Shown piece after piece: positions 1 through 9,207 of a DNA stretch of 24,610 bases (position 1 is its first letter; each line of letters starts with the position of its first letter). This DNA is from JBILVQ01 sp044370375. Lineage in GTDB: Bacteria > Bacteroidota > Bacteroidia > UBA4408. A program made the translations under genes and the position numbers. The DNA lies in contig JBILVQ010000016.1 of assembly GCA_044370375.1 (NCBI GenBank), positions 1-24,610 of the forward strand. The letters are read 5' to 3'. The notes under the pieces were generated by a model that worked only from the letters and a program-made list of their open reading frames with translations, ran no database searches and was not told the DNA's origin.

Positions 1-3000
1 CATTGGCCTTAAATACGCTAAAACTATTGGCAATAACCAATGAGCCTTTTAGTATTAAGGGCTGAACCACCAATTGAACGGTTGCATTATCGTTTGCGTC
101 AGTACCTGATGCTGTTAGGTTAAACAAAGGAACCGTGGAATCAACTCTATAGGTTTGGTTGGTATTGATATTTCCCTGTTGGAAAATAATGGTACCGCCT
201 GTAACCGTGGAAGAAGCAGGTGCAAGATAAAGATCGCCATAGGTAGTACCGGCACCTCGTTCAATGGTGAGCGTTGCGTTACCGGCCATGTTAAATGCAC
301 TGGCTGGATTATCAATTTCCAACTTTCCTCTGGTAAGATCTGCATTTCTTCCCCTGATCACCACAGCACTGCTTCCTGACTGATCATAAACAAGGGCACC
401 AGTAGTGATGCTCACGTTTCTTCTGATCTGACCGTTTACATTCAATGCTCCACCCGTTAAGATAATTTGAGGGGCCGAACTTGCCGCATATTCAATATCG
501 TTGTTGTTGTTGTTTCCTGCAACCCCAATGTTGACGGTACCTGCGTTGATTTGCAATTTTCCGGCAAGGATTAAATCAGAGGCATCAGAGGCCGCTTGTG
601 CAATATTGATGATAGCAGAGGCATTATTCACAACAAGTGCAGCATTGGCCGGAATGGTAAAATTGGTGGCTGCGGCATTGGTAAGGGTTAAGGTAACGGC
701 TTTAGAAATAGTTAATGTTCCATTCGTAAGGGTTAACCAATTGTTAGAAGGAGCGGTAAAAGCACCCAGCACATTTAGGGTAAGAACAGGGCTTTGAGAA
801 GTGCCTTTGTTTACTGTAAGTAAATTCACATCTGTTGTTGCGCCCCATGTTGAACCGCCAAAGGTTCGGTTGGCGGCTCCTGTGAAGGTAATATTACAAA
901 CTCTTCCGCCACCGGCATTAAAATCAAGTGTACCATTGTTGGTAATATTAGCAGCAACTGAAATGGTGTTGCTAACGGCAGTACCTGCACCGCTCACATC
1001 GAAAATGGCGCCTGCAGTAATTGATATACTACTTCCAATGGAAAGGCTTTGTGCATTGTTATTTTGAAAGCGAAGGTTACCGCCAAGCACATTCAAGTTT
1101 TGTGTAACAGTAAGGTTTCTTGATGAGGCCCCATTCAATAAGGCAAGGCCGGTTGATGATGCTCCGTTAATATTCAGTGTACTATGAATTAGTAGGTCGA
1201 TATTCGGAAAAGTAATGCTTCTTCCGGTACCGAGAGCAAGGGTTAAATTTCTGTAATTAGCCAGTGAAAACGCGGTAAAGGAAGTGGTAGGGATTAAAAA
1301 GTCTTGTACACCCGTTGTATAATACTCCACTGTTCCTCCAGCGGTACCAAGGAAAGAACCAAAATCTCCTCCAGGAAACTGTGCAGTTGCGGCAGAGGAA
1401 GAAATGCGTAAAGTTCCTTGTGATGGAATTAAGCCGATAAAGTAGGTAGAGAAATTATGATTGGTGGTTGTGCCTAAATCTAAAACCGAGTTATTTCCTA
1501 TGGTTAGTGAACCAGAAGTTTTTCCGTTATTGCTAACAGTGACCGTGTGATTAATGGAAGTTCCATTTCCAATTTCCACCGGATTAGAAGGACCGGGAAT
1601 GGTGCCTGCTGCCGGGCCTGAATGGCCAACGGTGCTCCAGGGTGTGGTAGCAGGATTGGTATCATCCCAATCACCATTCCTCATGGAATAATAAGTTAGA
1701 ATGGTTGCAAAGGGGTCGGTTGGGTTGTTATCTCCTGCGGTGTAGTCTCCATCAATGAGTGTATTAAAACTTGCTCCTGTAAAAGTGATGGTATTGGTTG
1801 CAGTATTGATATCGGCAGGGGTTGTTGAAGCCCAAGAATTAGTAGCCAAACGAAACCTTCCCGGCACATATTCAGCCTCGGATACATCGCCTGCAGCAAC
1901 AATATCGGCATCGGCATATTGGAATGTTTGCGTAACGGTAGCCGGACCTAAATTAAAGCCACTTTGAGTAACTTTCCAATAATATGTTAAGCATCTTCCT
2001 GTAACCAAAACATTGGGTTGTTCAAGGGCTGCAGGGCGAACAGTAACTGTACCATAGGTAGTTGCTGCTCCCGTTACCTGAAAGGTTGACGGAGTATATT
2101 CAACTCCGCTGCCCAAAGGATAGGTAAAAGATGAAACTACAGCAGAAAACCTTTTCGACAATCCGCCATCAGAAGCATTTCCTGCGGTACGAATCATTTT
2201 GGTGTTTGAAAAGGTAGTGCCTACTCTCACCAATGCATCATAAATATTTGTATTCAATGAAAGCGAGAGGTTAAAGGTGCTGAGATCAAAAATTGCTGCG
2301 GCATTCGCTAACCTTAAAGTACCATTTACAGTTTGGTTAGCCGTTAACGTGGCCGAGCCGGCTGTTTTATTCAAACTTAAATTATTGAATTTTCCAGTTC
2401 CATTTCCACCCAACTGTTGCGCACCAGTTCCGTTTAATACAATGCTTCCTGCTCCTGTGTGATTACCGCTGTTTACGATATTGCCGGCCACGTTAACGGT
2501 TTTACCTGCATCTGCAAGCGTTCCATTAAGTATGGTCAAAGTTCCCAGTACATTGAACGTAGCAGCGGAGCCAGCCAAAAACAAAGACTTGGCAACCGGT
2601 TTGTCAACCGTTAGATTATTTAAGCCACTGGTAATGGTTCCATTATTGGTAAAGGTTTGACTACCTGTGCCATTAAAAATGGTGGTATTTGTTCCAGGAT
2701 TGTAGGTGGTTGATGCCTGAATTTCGAAATTTTTCGATACTACAACATTCTGGGTTCCGGCACTTAATGTTGGGGAATTTCCTGTTACCAGCGTCAGGTT
2801 GTTAAGCACTACAAGGGGTTGAGCCAATACCGGACTTGGTCGGTAAGGCTCAATAACCGATGGGCCAATTACCTGATTATTCAAAGTAACCACAGAGGCT
2901 CCAGCGCCAGCTTTTAAAATATTTAAATCATAGAAAGGAGCTGTTGAGCAGATGTTAAAATTGGTAGCACTTGCAGGAAGGGTTACATTCCAGGTTCCTC

Positions 3001-4479
3001 CGGTTACACTGATGTTAGAAGGATCACAGGCAATCAAAATACCTCCATTGGTGGCTGTTCCGGTTTCGGGGGCTGCAATATTCATGGTACCGCCACTCAT
3101 AATAAAACTTTGACCTGGAAAGGGATGGCTAAACCGTGGAGAGTCTGCATTGGAGGAGCCTGCCCTAGAACCGTCAATGGTAACCGTTCCTCCCGTCATG
3201 GTAAAAGACCCAATATGTACCCCGCCAATGGTGGAGCTTCTGTATTTCTCAATGATGGAGGTTCCACCTTCAATTAAAATTTGTCCTGAAAAACGAATAA
3301 CCAGTCCTTCATTTCCGATTTGGAAATTACCTGCACTGATTCTAAATTTTCCATAAACTACAATAGCGTTGCAACCGCCATTTAAAATCAAATCTGCACC
3401 ATCCACCCATAGTCCTCCGGCGGAATTAGCAGCTGTGCTTACATCAAAATTACCTCCACCATTAATTCTCGTCAAACTAATATTCGTTCCAAGCCTTAGG
3501 GTACCATTGGTAATTACAAGGGCGGTGCCATTGGTAAATACCCTGAAATTGGAAGACAAACTTGCATATACGTGCAAGATATACGTTTGGTCGGTTCCTT
3601 TGTTAACCGTAAGAGAATAAACATCAGTTACTCCTGAACAGGAAAGGTCGCTATTGATGGTGCCGGTAAAAATCAGATTGGCAGCACCATTGGTTGCCGC
3701 AACATACTGAGCAGAATTACTAAGGTCAACACTTCCATTATTGATAAAATCTCCACCAACAGAAATATTATGAATGGCATTGTTTAAACTACAGGTAAGG
3801 CTTGAGCCTGAACTTACCGCTACACCCCCAGAAATGTTCAGATTAACAATGTTTGCAGAATTTGCCAAAACTACATTCATGGTACCAGCGCCTGAACGGG
3901 TAATTGAAAAATCACCATTGATGGTATAGGTGGTTGGAGCGGAAGGGCTGGAGAAAATCAAAGTTTGGTTGGATAACCCTGAATTAGAAAGAATCAAATT
4001 ATTATAGGTTAATTGATTCGGGAGCGCTGTACCAGCACCGCCTACCTTATAGTATTCAATGGTTCCATCGGCCACCGAAAAAAAGAAGTATAGGTTCCGC
4101 CTGGAAAGGTTAAGGAAGATAAACGAAGTAAACCTTGGCCGAGGACATTTCCTAAATTACAGCCTGTTGTGGTACCTAAATCAAGAGATCCGCCAAGATC
4201 CAGTGTGGTATTTACCACGGTTCTATTGACAAGGGTAAAAATAGCACGGCCGTTCAAAACAGTAATATTGTCGGTTGCTCCAGGAACCGCACTGCCAACC
4301 AAAGTGGTTCCAGATGGATCGGTCGTCCAACTAAGCGGATCTGCCCAATCACCGCTCTGATAGCTGAAACAATCGGCTGCAAATGACTAATTAAAACCGA
4401 GCAAAAAAATCACCAAAAGGGAGAAAAACCGGCTTTCGATTTTTAGGGAATTGAAAAAACTTTTCGAAGAATTCATCAT
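1..4479 (-). pseudogene. giant secreted beta-strand repeat protein (adhesin-like), N-terminal part, interrupted by a stop and a frameshift
   Basis: A single coding frame on the minus strand runs from the left edge up to about 4077 with no stop, over 1,350 codons. It reads as low-complexity G/N/T/S-rich protein built from short beta-strand phrases such as NGTLTI, FTGT and LNLT. Upstream, the reading continues in another frame from 4085 to an ATGATG start at 4474-4479. The leader ends FFSLLVIFLLGFN-stop-SFAADC, a normal signal peptide except for a TAG at 4387-4389. At 4078-4084 a run of seven T (minus strand) breaks the frame: one extra T would join SFF to SVADGTIEYY. Two homologous modules are visible, about 4372-4050 and 1697-1315 (xSGDW/NGDW...LDLGTTT...LRISS...FPGG...VEYY). 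The C-terminus, where a type IX secretion tail would be expected, is outside the window. Surface or extracellular location is inferred. It may be a recent pseudogene, a phase-variable gene or an assembly artefact. Confidence 0.8.
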
Positions 4480-4715
4480 AAAACAATTGATATTTAAAGG
4501 TAGAGCCTATAATTGGGCGCCTATGCCAGCTATTCTTATTTCTTTAAAGAACCGGATGTTAATAAGTAAAAATTAGTTTTTTGAACTTTACCGAACATAA
4601 ATTCTTGTAATTTGTCTTAAGTCGTTTATCCAATCTTAAAAAAATACAATATCCCCTCCCGTATTTCGATGATTGAAATACTTTGTTTATCCTTGTAATT
4701 AAAATCGAAACGCTG

Positions 4716-6827
4716 ATGAAGATAAAAACCTTTCTATCCTGTTGTGTAGCCTTTGCCTCGAGTTTGGAACTTATCAATGCCCAAGAAAAACTATCTTATC
4801 CTACCGCACCAATGAGTGAGGCTGTGGATAATTACTTTGGTGAAGAAATAATTGATCATTTCCGTCCTTTAGAGAATGACCGTTCGGAAGAAACCGCGAA
4901 TTGGGTTAATGCTCAAAATAAATTAACCAACTATTATTTAAAATCTATTCCATTTTGGGCAGATTTAAAAAACCGGGTAAGAGAGCACTATACCTACGAA
5001 AAGGTTTCTATACCTTTCAAAAAGGGCGAATATTTTTTTACATTTCGCAATGATGGAACCAAAAATCAAAGTGTCCTTTATCGGACCAAAGACGCAGGAT
5101 ACCAAGGGGATGTATTAATTGACCCCAATACCCTTTCTGCAGATGGAACAACATCCATCAGTGGCTATTCTTTTTCTAAGGATGGAAAATATTTTGCCTA
5201 TTCGCTATCCACTGCCGGAAGTGATTGGAATGAAATTCATCTTAAGGAAACTGCAACCGGCAATGAACTTAAAGACAAAATCCAATGGGTAAAATTTTCA
5301 GGAATTGCCTTTGCAGGCAATGGTTTTTATTACAGTGCTTATGACGCACCCGAAAAAGGAAAAGAATACTCTGCAAAAAATCAATTCCATAAAGTTTATT
5401 TTCATCAAATCGGCACTAGCCAATCGAACGACAAACTGATTTATGAAGATAAAAAAAATGGCAACTTTAATTTCGGAGCGCAGGTTACAGAGGACGAAAG
5501 GTTTTTGATTCTTAGCATCAGTTCTTCAACTTCAGGGAATGCGCTCAAAATTAAGGACCTGAAAAATCCATCGTCCAAGTGGGTTGATTTGGTTGTAAAT
5601 TTCGACAATGATTATTCCATCATTGGGAATGAAGGAGAAGTTCTGTATTGCTTAACTAACCTAAATGCCAGCAACTATAAATTAGTTTCTATTGACCTTA
5701 AAAATCCTGACCAAAAAAATTGGAAAGATGTTATAGGAGAAAGCAAAGACCTTTTGGAAGGAGTAGAAAAGTCGGGGAAATTCTTTGTTGTAAAGACGCT
5801 AAAAGATGTAACTTCTAGACTCTATATTTACTCATTAGAAGGTAAGCAACTGAACGAAATTTCCTTACCAGGGCTTGGCATTGTAGAAAGCATTTCCGCT
5901 GCTGATGACCTGGACTATTTTTGGTACTCCTATTCTTCCTTTACGCAACCTACTATCATTTACAAAAGTAATTTTTTACAACCTGCCCCTGTAGTATTTA
6001 GAGAAACTAAAACTCCTTTTACACCATCGGATTTTGTAACTGAACAGGTTTTTTTCAATACTGCTGATGGACAAAGAATACCCATGTTTTTAATTTATAA
6101 AAAGGGCATGGTGAAAAATGGTGAAAATCCTTGTTTCTTATACGGATACGGAGGCTTCAACATCAGTGTTACGCCATCATTTAAGCCAGAAAGAATGGTT
6201 TTTCTTGAAAAAGGAGGAATTTATGTTGTTGCCAATATTAGGGGCGGTGGAGAATATGGTGAAGAGTGGCACAAAGCCGGTACCCTCTTAAACAAGCAGA
6301 ATGTGTTTAATGATTTTATTGCAGCCGCAGAATATTTAATCAGTGAAAAATACACCAACACCAATAAACTAGCCATTCATGGCAGATCAAATGGAGGGCT
6401 ATTGGTAGGTGCAGTAATGACACAAAGACCCGACCTTTTTAAAGTTGCTATTCCATCGGTTGGTGTCCTTGATATGTTACGCTATCATAAATTTACCATT
6501 GGTTATGCCTGGGCCACAGACTATGGTACAAGCGATGAAAAAGAAAATTTTTCTAACCTAATGTCCTACTCCCCTTACCACAATATTAAAGGCCAGCAAT
6601 ACCCTGCAACCCTTATTACAACGGCCGATCATGATGACCGTGTTGTTCCTGCACATTCCTTCAAATTTGGGGCTGCTTTACAAAAAGCTTCCTCATCAGA
6701 AAACCCTATCCTCATTAGAATCGATAAAAATGCAGGACATGGAGCAGGAAAACCCACCTCCAAATTAATAGATGAATGGGCAGATATATGGGCCTTTACC
6801 TTCAAAAATCTAGGAATGAATTTCTAA
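4716..6827 (+). CDS. secreted prolyl oligopeptidase, family S9A
   Basis: The 703-residue product is a serine peptidase that cleaves after proline in short peptides. The N-terminus MKIKTFLSCCVAFASS...INAQ is a signal peptide, so it acts outside the cytoplasm, probably in the periplasm. Residues of roughly 60-420 form the seven-bladed propeller and the C-terminal third is the alpha/beta hydrolase domain. The catalytic triad is readable: Ser558 in GRSNGG, Asp640 in DHDDRVVP, His675 in NAGHGAG; Arg642 matches the substrate-binding arginine of the family. Length is normal for S9A. A TTG 33 bases upstream is in frame, but it would put ten residues ahead of the signal peptide, so the ATG is preferred. 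It diverges from the giant adhesin gene and is followed 11 bp later by the oxidase gene, so the two are probably co-transcribed. Confidence 0.95.
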   Translation: MKIKTFLSCCVAFASSLELINAQEKLSYPTAPMSEAVDNYFGEEIIDHFRPLENDRSEETANWVNAQNKLTNYYLKSIPFWADLKNRVREHYTYEKVSIPFKKGEYFFTFRNDGTKNQSVLYRTKDAGYQGDVLIDPNTLSADGTTSISGYSFSKDGKYFAYSLSTAGSDWNEIHLKETATGNELKDKIQWVKFSGIAFAGNGFYYSAYDAPEKGKEYSAKNQFHKVYFHQIGTSQSNDKLIYEDKKNGNFNFGAQVTEDERFLILSISSSTSGNALKIKDLKNPSSKWVDLVVNFDNDYSIIGNEGEVLYCLTNLNASNYKLVSIDLKNPDQKNWKDVIGESKDLLEGVEKSGKFFVVKTLKDVTSRLYIYSLEGKQLNEISLPGLGIVESISAADDLDYFWYSYSSFTQPTIIYKSNFLQPAPVVFRETKTPFTPSDFVTEQVFFNTADGQRIPMFLIYKKGMVKNGENPCFLYGYGGFNISVTPSFKPERMVFLEKGGIYVVANIRGGGEYGEEWHKAGTLLNKQNVFNDFIAAAEYLISEKYTNTNKLAIHGRSNGGLLVGAVMTQRPDLFKVAIPSVGVLDMLRYHKFTIGYAWATDYGTSDEKENFSNLMSYSPYHNIKGQQYPATLITTADHDDRVVPAHSFKFGAALQKASSSENPILIRIDKNAGHGAGKPTSKLIDEWADIWAFTFKNLGMNF

Positions 6828-6838
6828 TTGATTAAACA

Positions 6839-8059
6839 GTGACCCAAGAAAATTTTGACATCATTATTGTTGGCGGTGGGATCGTAGGATTAGCCTCAGC
6901 TTACAAAATCAACCTCCGGTTTCCTGAAAAAAAAGTACTTGTTTTGGAAAAAGAACAAGAAGTTGCAGCCCATCAAACCGGCCACAATTCAGGCGTTATC
7001 CATTCTGGAATTTATTATAAACCTGGTTCTTACAAAGCAAAAAATTGTGTAGATGGCAGAAGAGAATTGGTTGCCTTTGCCAAAGAACACAGGGTTCCAC
7101 ATGATATTTGTGGAAAAATTATTGTTGCTACCGACCCCTCTGAATTGGCTCACATGGAAAAAGTTTATAACAACGGCATCGCCAATGGTGTAGAGGGTCT
7201 TGAAAAGATAAATGCCCAGCAAATCAAAGATATTGAGCCCTACTGCGAAGGAATCGCAGGAATTTTTGTGGGTTGTACCGGCATTATTGATTACGCGGCA
7301 GTGTCAAGAAAATATGTGGAATTAATTCACACACAATTTCAAGGAAGCAAAGTGCTCACCGGTGCTGAAGCTACAGGATTTGAAAAACAAGGGGAGACAA
7401 CCCTGGTAAAAACGCCCAAGGGTACCTTCAAAGGAAAATACATCATTACCTGTGCAGGCTTGCAAAGCGACAGAATAGCCAAACTTGAAGGTACACCTAC
7501 AAAGGATGCAATCGTTGGTTTTAGAGGTGATTATTACGATTTGTCGGAAAAGGGAATGAAAAAAGTTAAACACTTGATTTACCCTGTTCCCAACCCGCAA
7601 TTTCCGTTTCTGGGGGTCCATTTTACCAGAATGATTCAGGGAGGAGTAGAGTGCGGACCCAATGCGGTCTTTGTGTTTAAAAGAGAAGGTTATGGAAAAA
7701 CTGATTTCAGTTTTAAAGATACCCGCGAAGCCTTGGCGTTTAAAGGAACATGGAGGTTTTTTAGAAAGCACTGGAAATTTGGACTTGATGAATACCGTGG
7801 TGCCTTTTCGAAGAGTTTCTTCCTGAAAAGATTGAACAAATTAATTCCTTCCTTGGAAATGGATGATATTATTCCCGGTAGAGCTGGTGTAAGAGCAATG
7901 GCTTTATCCCCGGAAGGAGAAATGATTGATGATTTTCGTTTGGTGCATTCAGGAAACACCATTCACGTATTGAATGCTCCCTCTCCGGCCGCAACCGCCT
8001 CCTTAGCCATTGGTAATGAAATATCGAAAATGGCCATCGAAAAATTCAATTTGGGCTAA
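6839..8059 (+). CDS. lhgO: L-2-hydroxyglutarate oxidase
   Basis: This 406-residue FAD enzyme oxidises L-2-hydroxyglutarate to 2-oxoglutarate. The dinucleotide-binding motif GGGIVG lies at residues 12-17, the ribose-binding acidic residue follows in VLVLEKE (Glu37), and the segment HNSGVIHSGIYYKPGSYKA is the family signature. A second FAD contact region, IIPGRAGVRAMALSPEGEMIDDF, is near the C-terminus, and the length fits the LhgO/YgaF family. The start is GTG: an in-frame TAA sits six bases upstream and there is no in-frame ATG nearby. It is the second gene after the prolyl oligopeptidase, with no shared pathway evident. A strong hairpin follows the stop. Confidence 0.92.
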   Translation: MTQENFDIIIVGGGIVGLASAYKINLRFPEKKVLVLEKEQEVAAHQTGHNSGVIHSGIYYKPGSYKAKNCVDGRRELVAFAKEHRVPHDICGKIIVATDPSELAHMEKVYNNGIANGVEGLEKINAQQIKDIEPYCEGIAGIFVGCTGIIDYAAVSRKYVELIHTQFQGSKVLTGAEATGFEKQGETTLVKTPKGTFKGKYIITCAGLQSDRIAKLEGTPTKDAIVGFRGDYYDLSEKGMKKVKHLIYPVPNPQFPFLGVHFTRMIQGGVECGPNAVFVFKREGYGKTDFSFKDTREALAFKGTWRFFRKHWKFGLDEYRGAFSKSFFLKRLNKLIPSLEMDDIIPGRAGVRAMALSPEGEMIDDFRLVHSGNTIHVLNAPSPAATASLAIGNEISKMAIEKFNLG

Positions 8060-8062
8060 TGA

Positions 8063-8107
8063 CAAAAAAAAGGAGAGACTCAGTCAATGAATCTCTCCTT
8101 CTATTTG
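8063..8107. terminator. bidirectional terminator between convergent genes
   Basis: A 9-bp perfect stem (AAGGAGAGA 8070-8078, TCTCTCCTT 8092-8100) is flanked by an A-run on the left and a T-rich stretch on the right. It lies between the stop codons of the plus-strand oxidase and the minus-strand 110-residue gene and can end both transcripts. Confidence 0.8.
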
Positions 8108-8117
8108 TTTTAAAGAA

Positions 8118-8450
8118 TTAATTGGCATCAAATAACAAGGCGGGTTCATCGGTTAAATCCAAAACTTGCTTTTCTTTTGTCTCAACTTTTTCAGTTTTCT
8201 CAGGCCCTTTGGCTTGTGCCTTTTGAATAACCGGAGGCACATAACCGTTGAGTTCCATTTTATTTTCTCTTAAAAACATACCCAGTGCAACAGCTTTGGT
8301 AATGGTCACAGGCTGGATTTCCAGGGTCCATTCTTCAACACCGTTTTTAGGCAAAACAGTAAATTCCAATTTTGTTTCAAGGCAATAATCAATCAATTGT
8401 TGAATATTCTTCTTCTTGAGGGTGACAGAGGGTTTAGATTCATTATTCAT
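8118..8450 (-). CDS. hypothetical protein, 110 aa
   Basis: I do not recognise a family. The product begins MNNESKPSVTLKKKN, has a folded-looking half (residues 10-70) with a pattern of short helix and strands (QQLIDYCLETKLEFTVLP, EEWTLEIQPVTITKAVALGMFL), and then a lysine/glutamate-rich low-complexity linker ending in an acidic tail LDLTDEPALLFDAN. No signal peptide or membrane segment is seen. A TTG 18 bases upstream is in frame but the ATG at 8448-8450 is preferred. It is convergent with the oxidase gene and shares its terminator. About 90 bp separate it from the MazG gene upstream, so it could be the last gene of that operon or a unit of its own. Confidence 0.7.
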   Translation of the reverse strand: MNNESKPSVTLKKKNIQQLIDYCLETKLEFTVLPKNGVEEWTLEIQPVTITKAVALGMFLRENKMELNGYVPPVIQKAQAKGPEKTEKVETKEKQVLDLTDEPALLFDAN

Positions 8451-8542
8451 GGCAAAGCTTTTTTTCAAAGATAAGACGAAGAAGGGATTTTGCAGGAAAG
8501 GAAAAAGGCAAAAAAAAATTAAAAAATTAAAGAAGGTGTAAA

Positions 8543-8872
8543 TCAGGTTGATAATTTTGGATTTTGCAAATGCCGTTGAGCATCCCGATTGGTCTTTTTT
8601 TCAAGGTTCTTTATTAGGGCATCTTCCAGATCAACTCCTGTTTGGTTGGCCAAACAAATCAAAACAAACAAGACATCGGCCATTTCATCTGCAAGGCTAT
8701 CAGCGCTTTCACCGGCTTTAAATGATTGCTCTCCGTATTGACGAGCCATTATTCTTGACAATTCACCCACCTCCTCCATTAACATCACCGTATTGGTTAA
8801 TTCATTGAAATACCTGACACCAATGCTCTTGATCCATGCATCAACACTGGCCTGTGCTTGCTTAATTTCCAT
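8543..8872 (-). CDS. MazG-like nucleotide pyrophosphohydrolase
   Basis: The 109-residue protein is a single-domain MazG-type enzyme, expected to hydrolyse nucleoside triphosphates to monophosphate and pyrophosphate and clear non-canonical nucleotides in the cytoplasm. The Mg-binding helices are intact: EEVGE (Glu33, Glu34, Glu37) and DEMAD (Glu63, Asp66), in the order and spacing of the all-alpha NTP-PPase fold. The frame extends 15 codons upstream without another good start; the ATG at 8870-8872 gives the usual family N-terminus MEIKQAQ. This start lies inside the end of the ferredoxin gene (11-bp overlap), so translation is probably coupled. It is the last gene of the DxDD-ferredoxin-MazG operon. 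Confidence 0.88.
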   Translation of the reverse strand: MEIKQAQASVDAWIKSIGVRYFNELTNTVMLMEEVGELSRIMARQYGEQSFKAGESADSLADEMADVLFVLICLANQTGVDLEDALIKNLEKKTNRDAQRHLQNPKLST

Positions 8873-9203
8873 GGTCTTTTTTATGTTTAGGAGGAAAATG
8901 TAAGCGCAGTGATTCAACAGGTTGGTTGTTTTGCAAATGTTGGGTTACGATGGCCTCAACATCTTCTAATTGTACCTTACCATAGTAAACACCTTCGGGA
9001 TAAACAATTACATTGGGGCCGAATTCGCAAATATCAAAACAGCCTGCCTTCTGGGCACGAATCTGCACCTGCAGTCCCTTTTCTTTAATTAACTCCTTAA
9101 ATTTGTTTACGAGCGCTAATCCGTGGCTTTCTCCGCAGCTCACCCTTGGAGCGCCTTCCGGCCTTTGATTGGTACAAACAAAAACGTGTTTTTGGTATCT
9201 CAT
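8862..9203 (-). CDS. (2Fe-2S) ferredoxin, thioredoxin-like fold
   Basis: A 113-residue soluble protein of the thioredoxin-like [2Fe-2S] ferredoxin family. Four cysteines in the family arrangement are visible: Cys10 in VFVCTN, Cys23 in RVSCGE, and Cys55/Cys59 in AGCFDICEFGP. The motif PNVIVYPEGVYYGKV that packs behind the cluster is also present. It should carry one or two electrons to an unknown partner in the cytoplasm. The ATG at 9201-9203 gives the expected start MRYQKHVFVC. The upstream DxDD gene ends 4 bp before it and the MazG gene overlaps its end, so all three are co-transcribed. The C-terminal tail after residue 95 is basic and probably disordered. Confidence 0.92.
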   Translation of the reverse strand: MRYQKHVFVCTNQRPEGAPRVSCGESHGLALVNKFKELIKEKGLQVQIRAQKAGCFDICEFGPNVIVYPEGVYYGKVQLEDVEAIVTQHLQNNQPVESLRLHFPPKHKKDHGN

Positions 9204-9207
9204 GATT

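Noticed and set aside
155..3620. Several plus-strand open frames of 60-100 codons across 155-3620.
   Set aside because: They are shadows of the long minus-strand frame, whose translation is coherent throughout; their own translations are rich in V/P/A/L without domain character.
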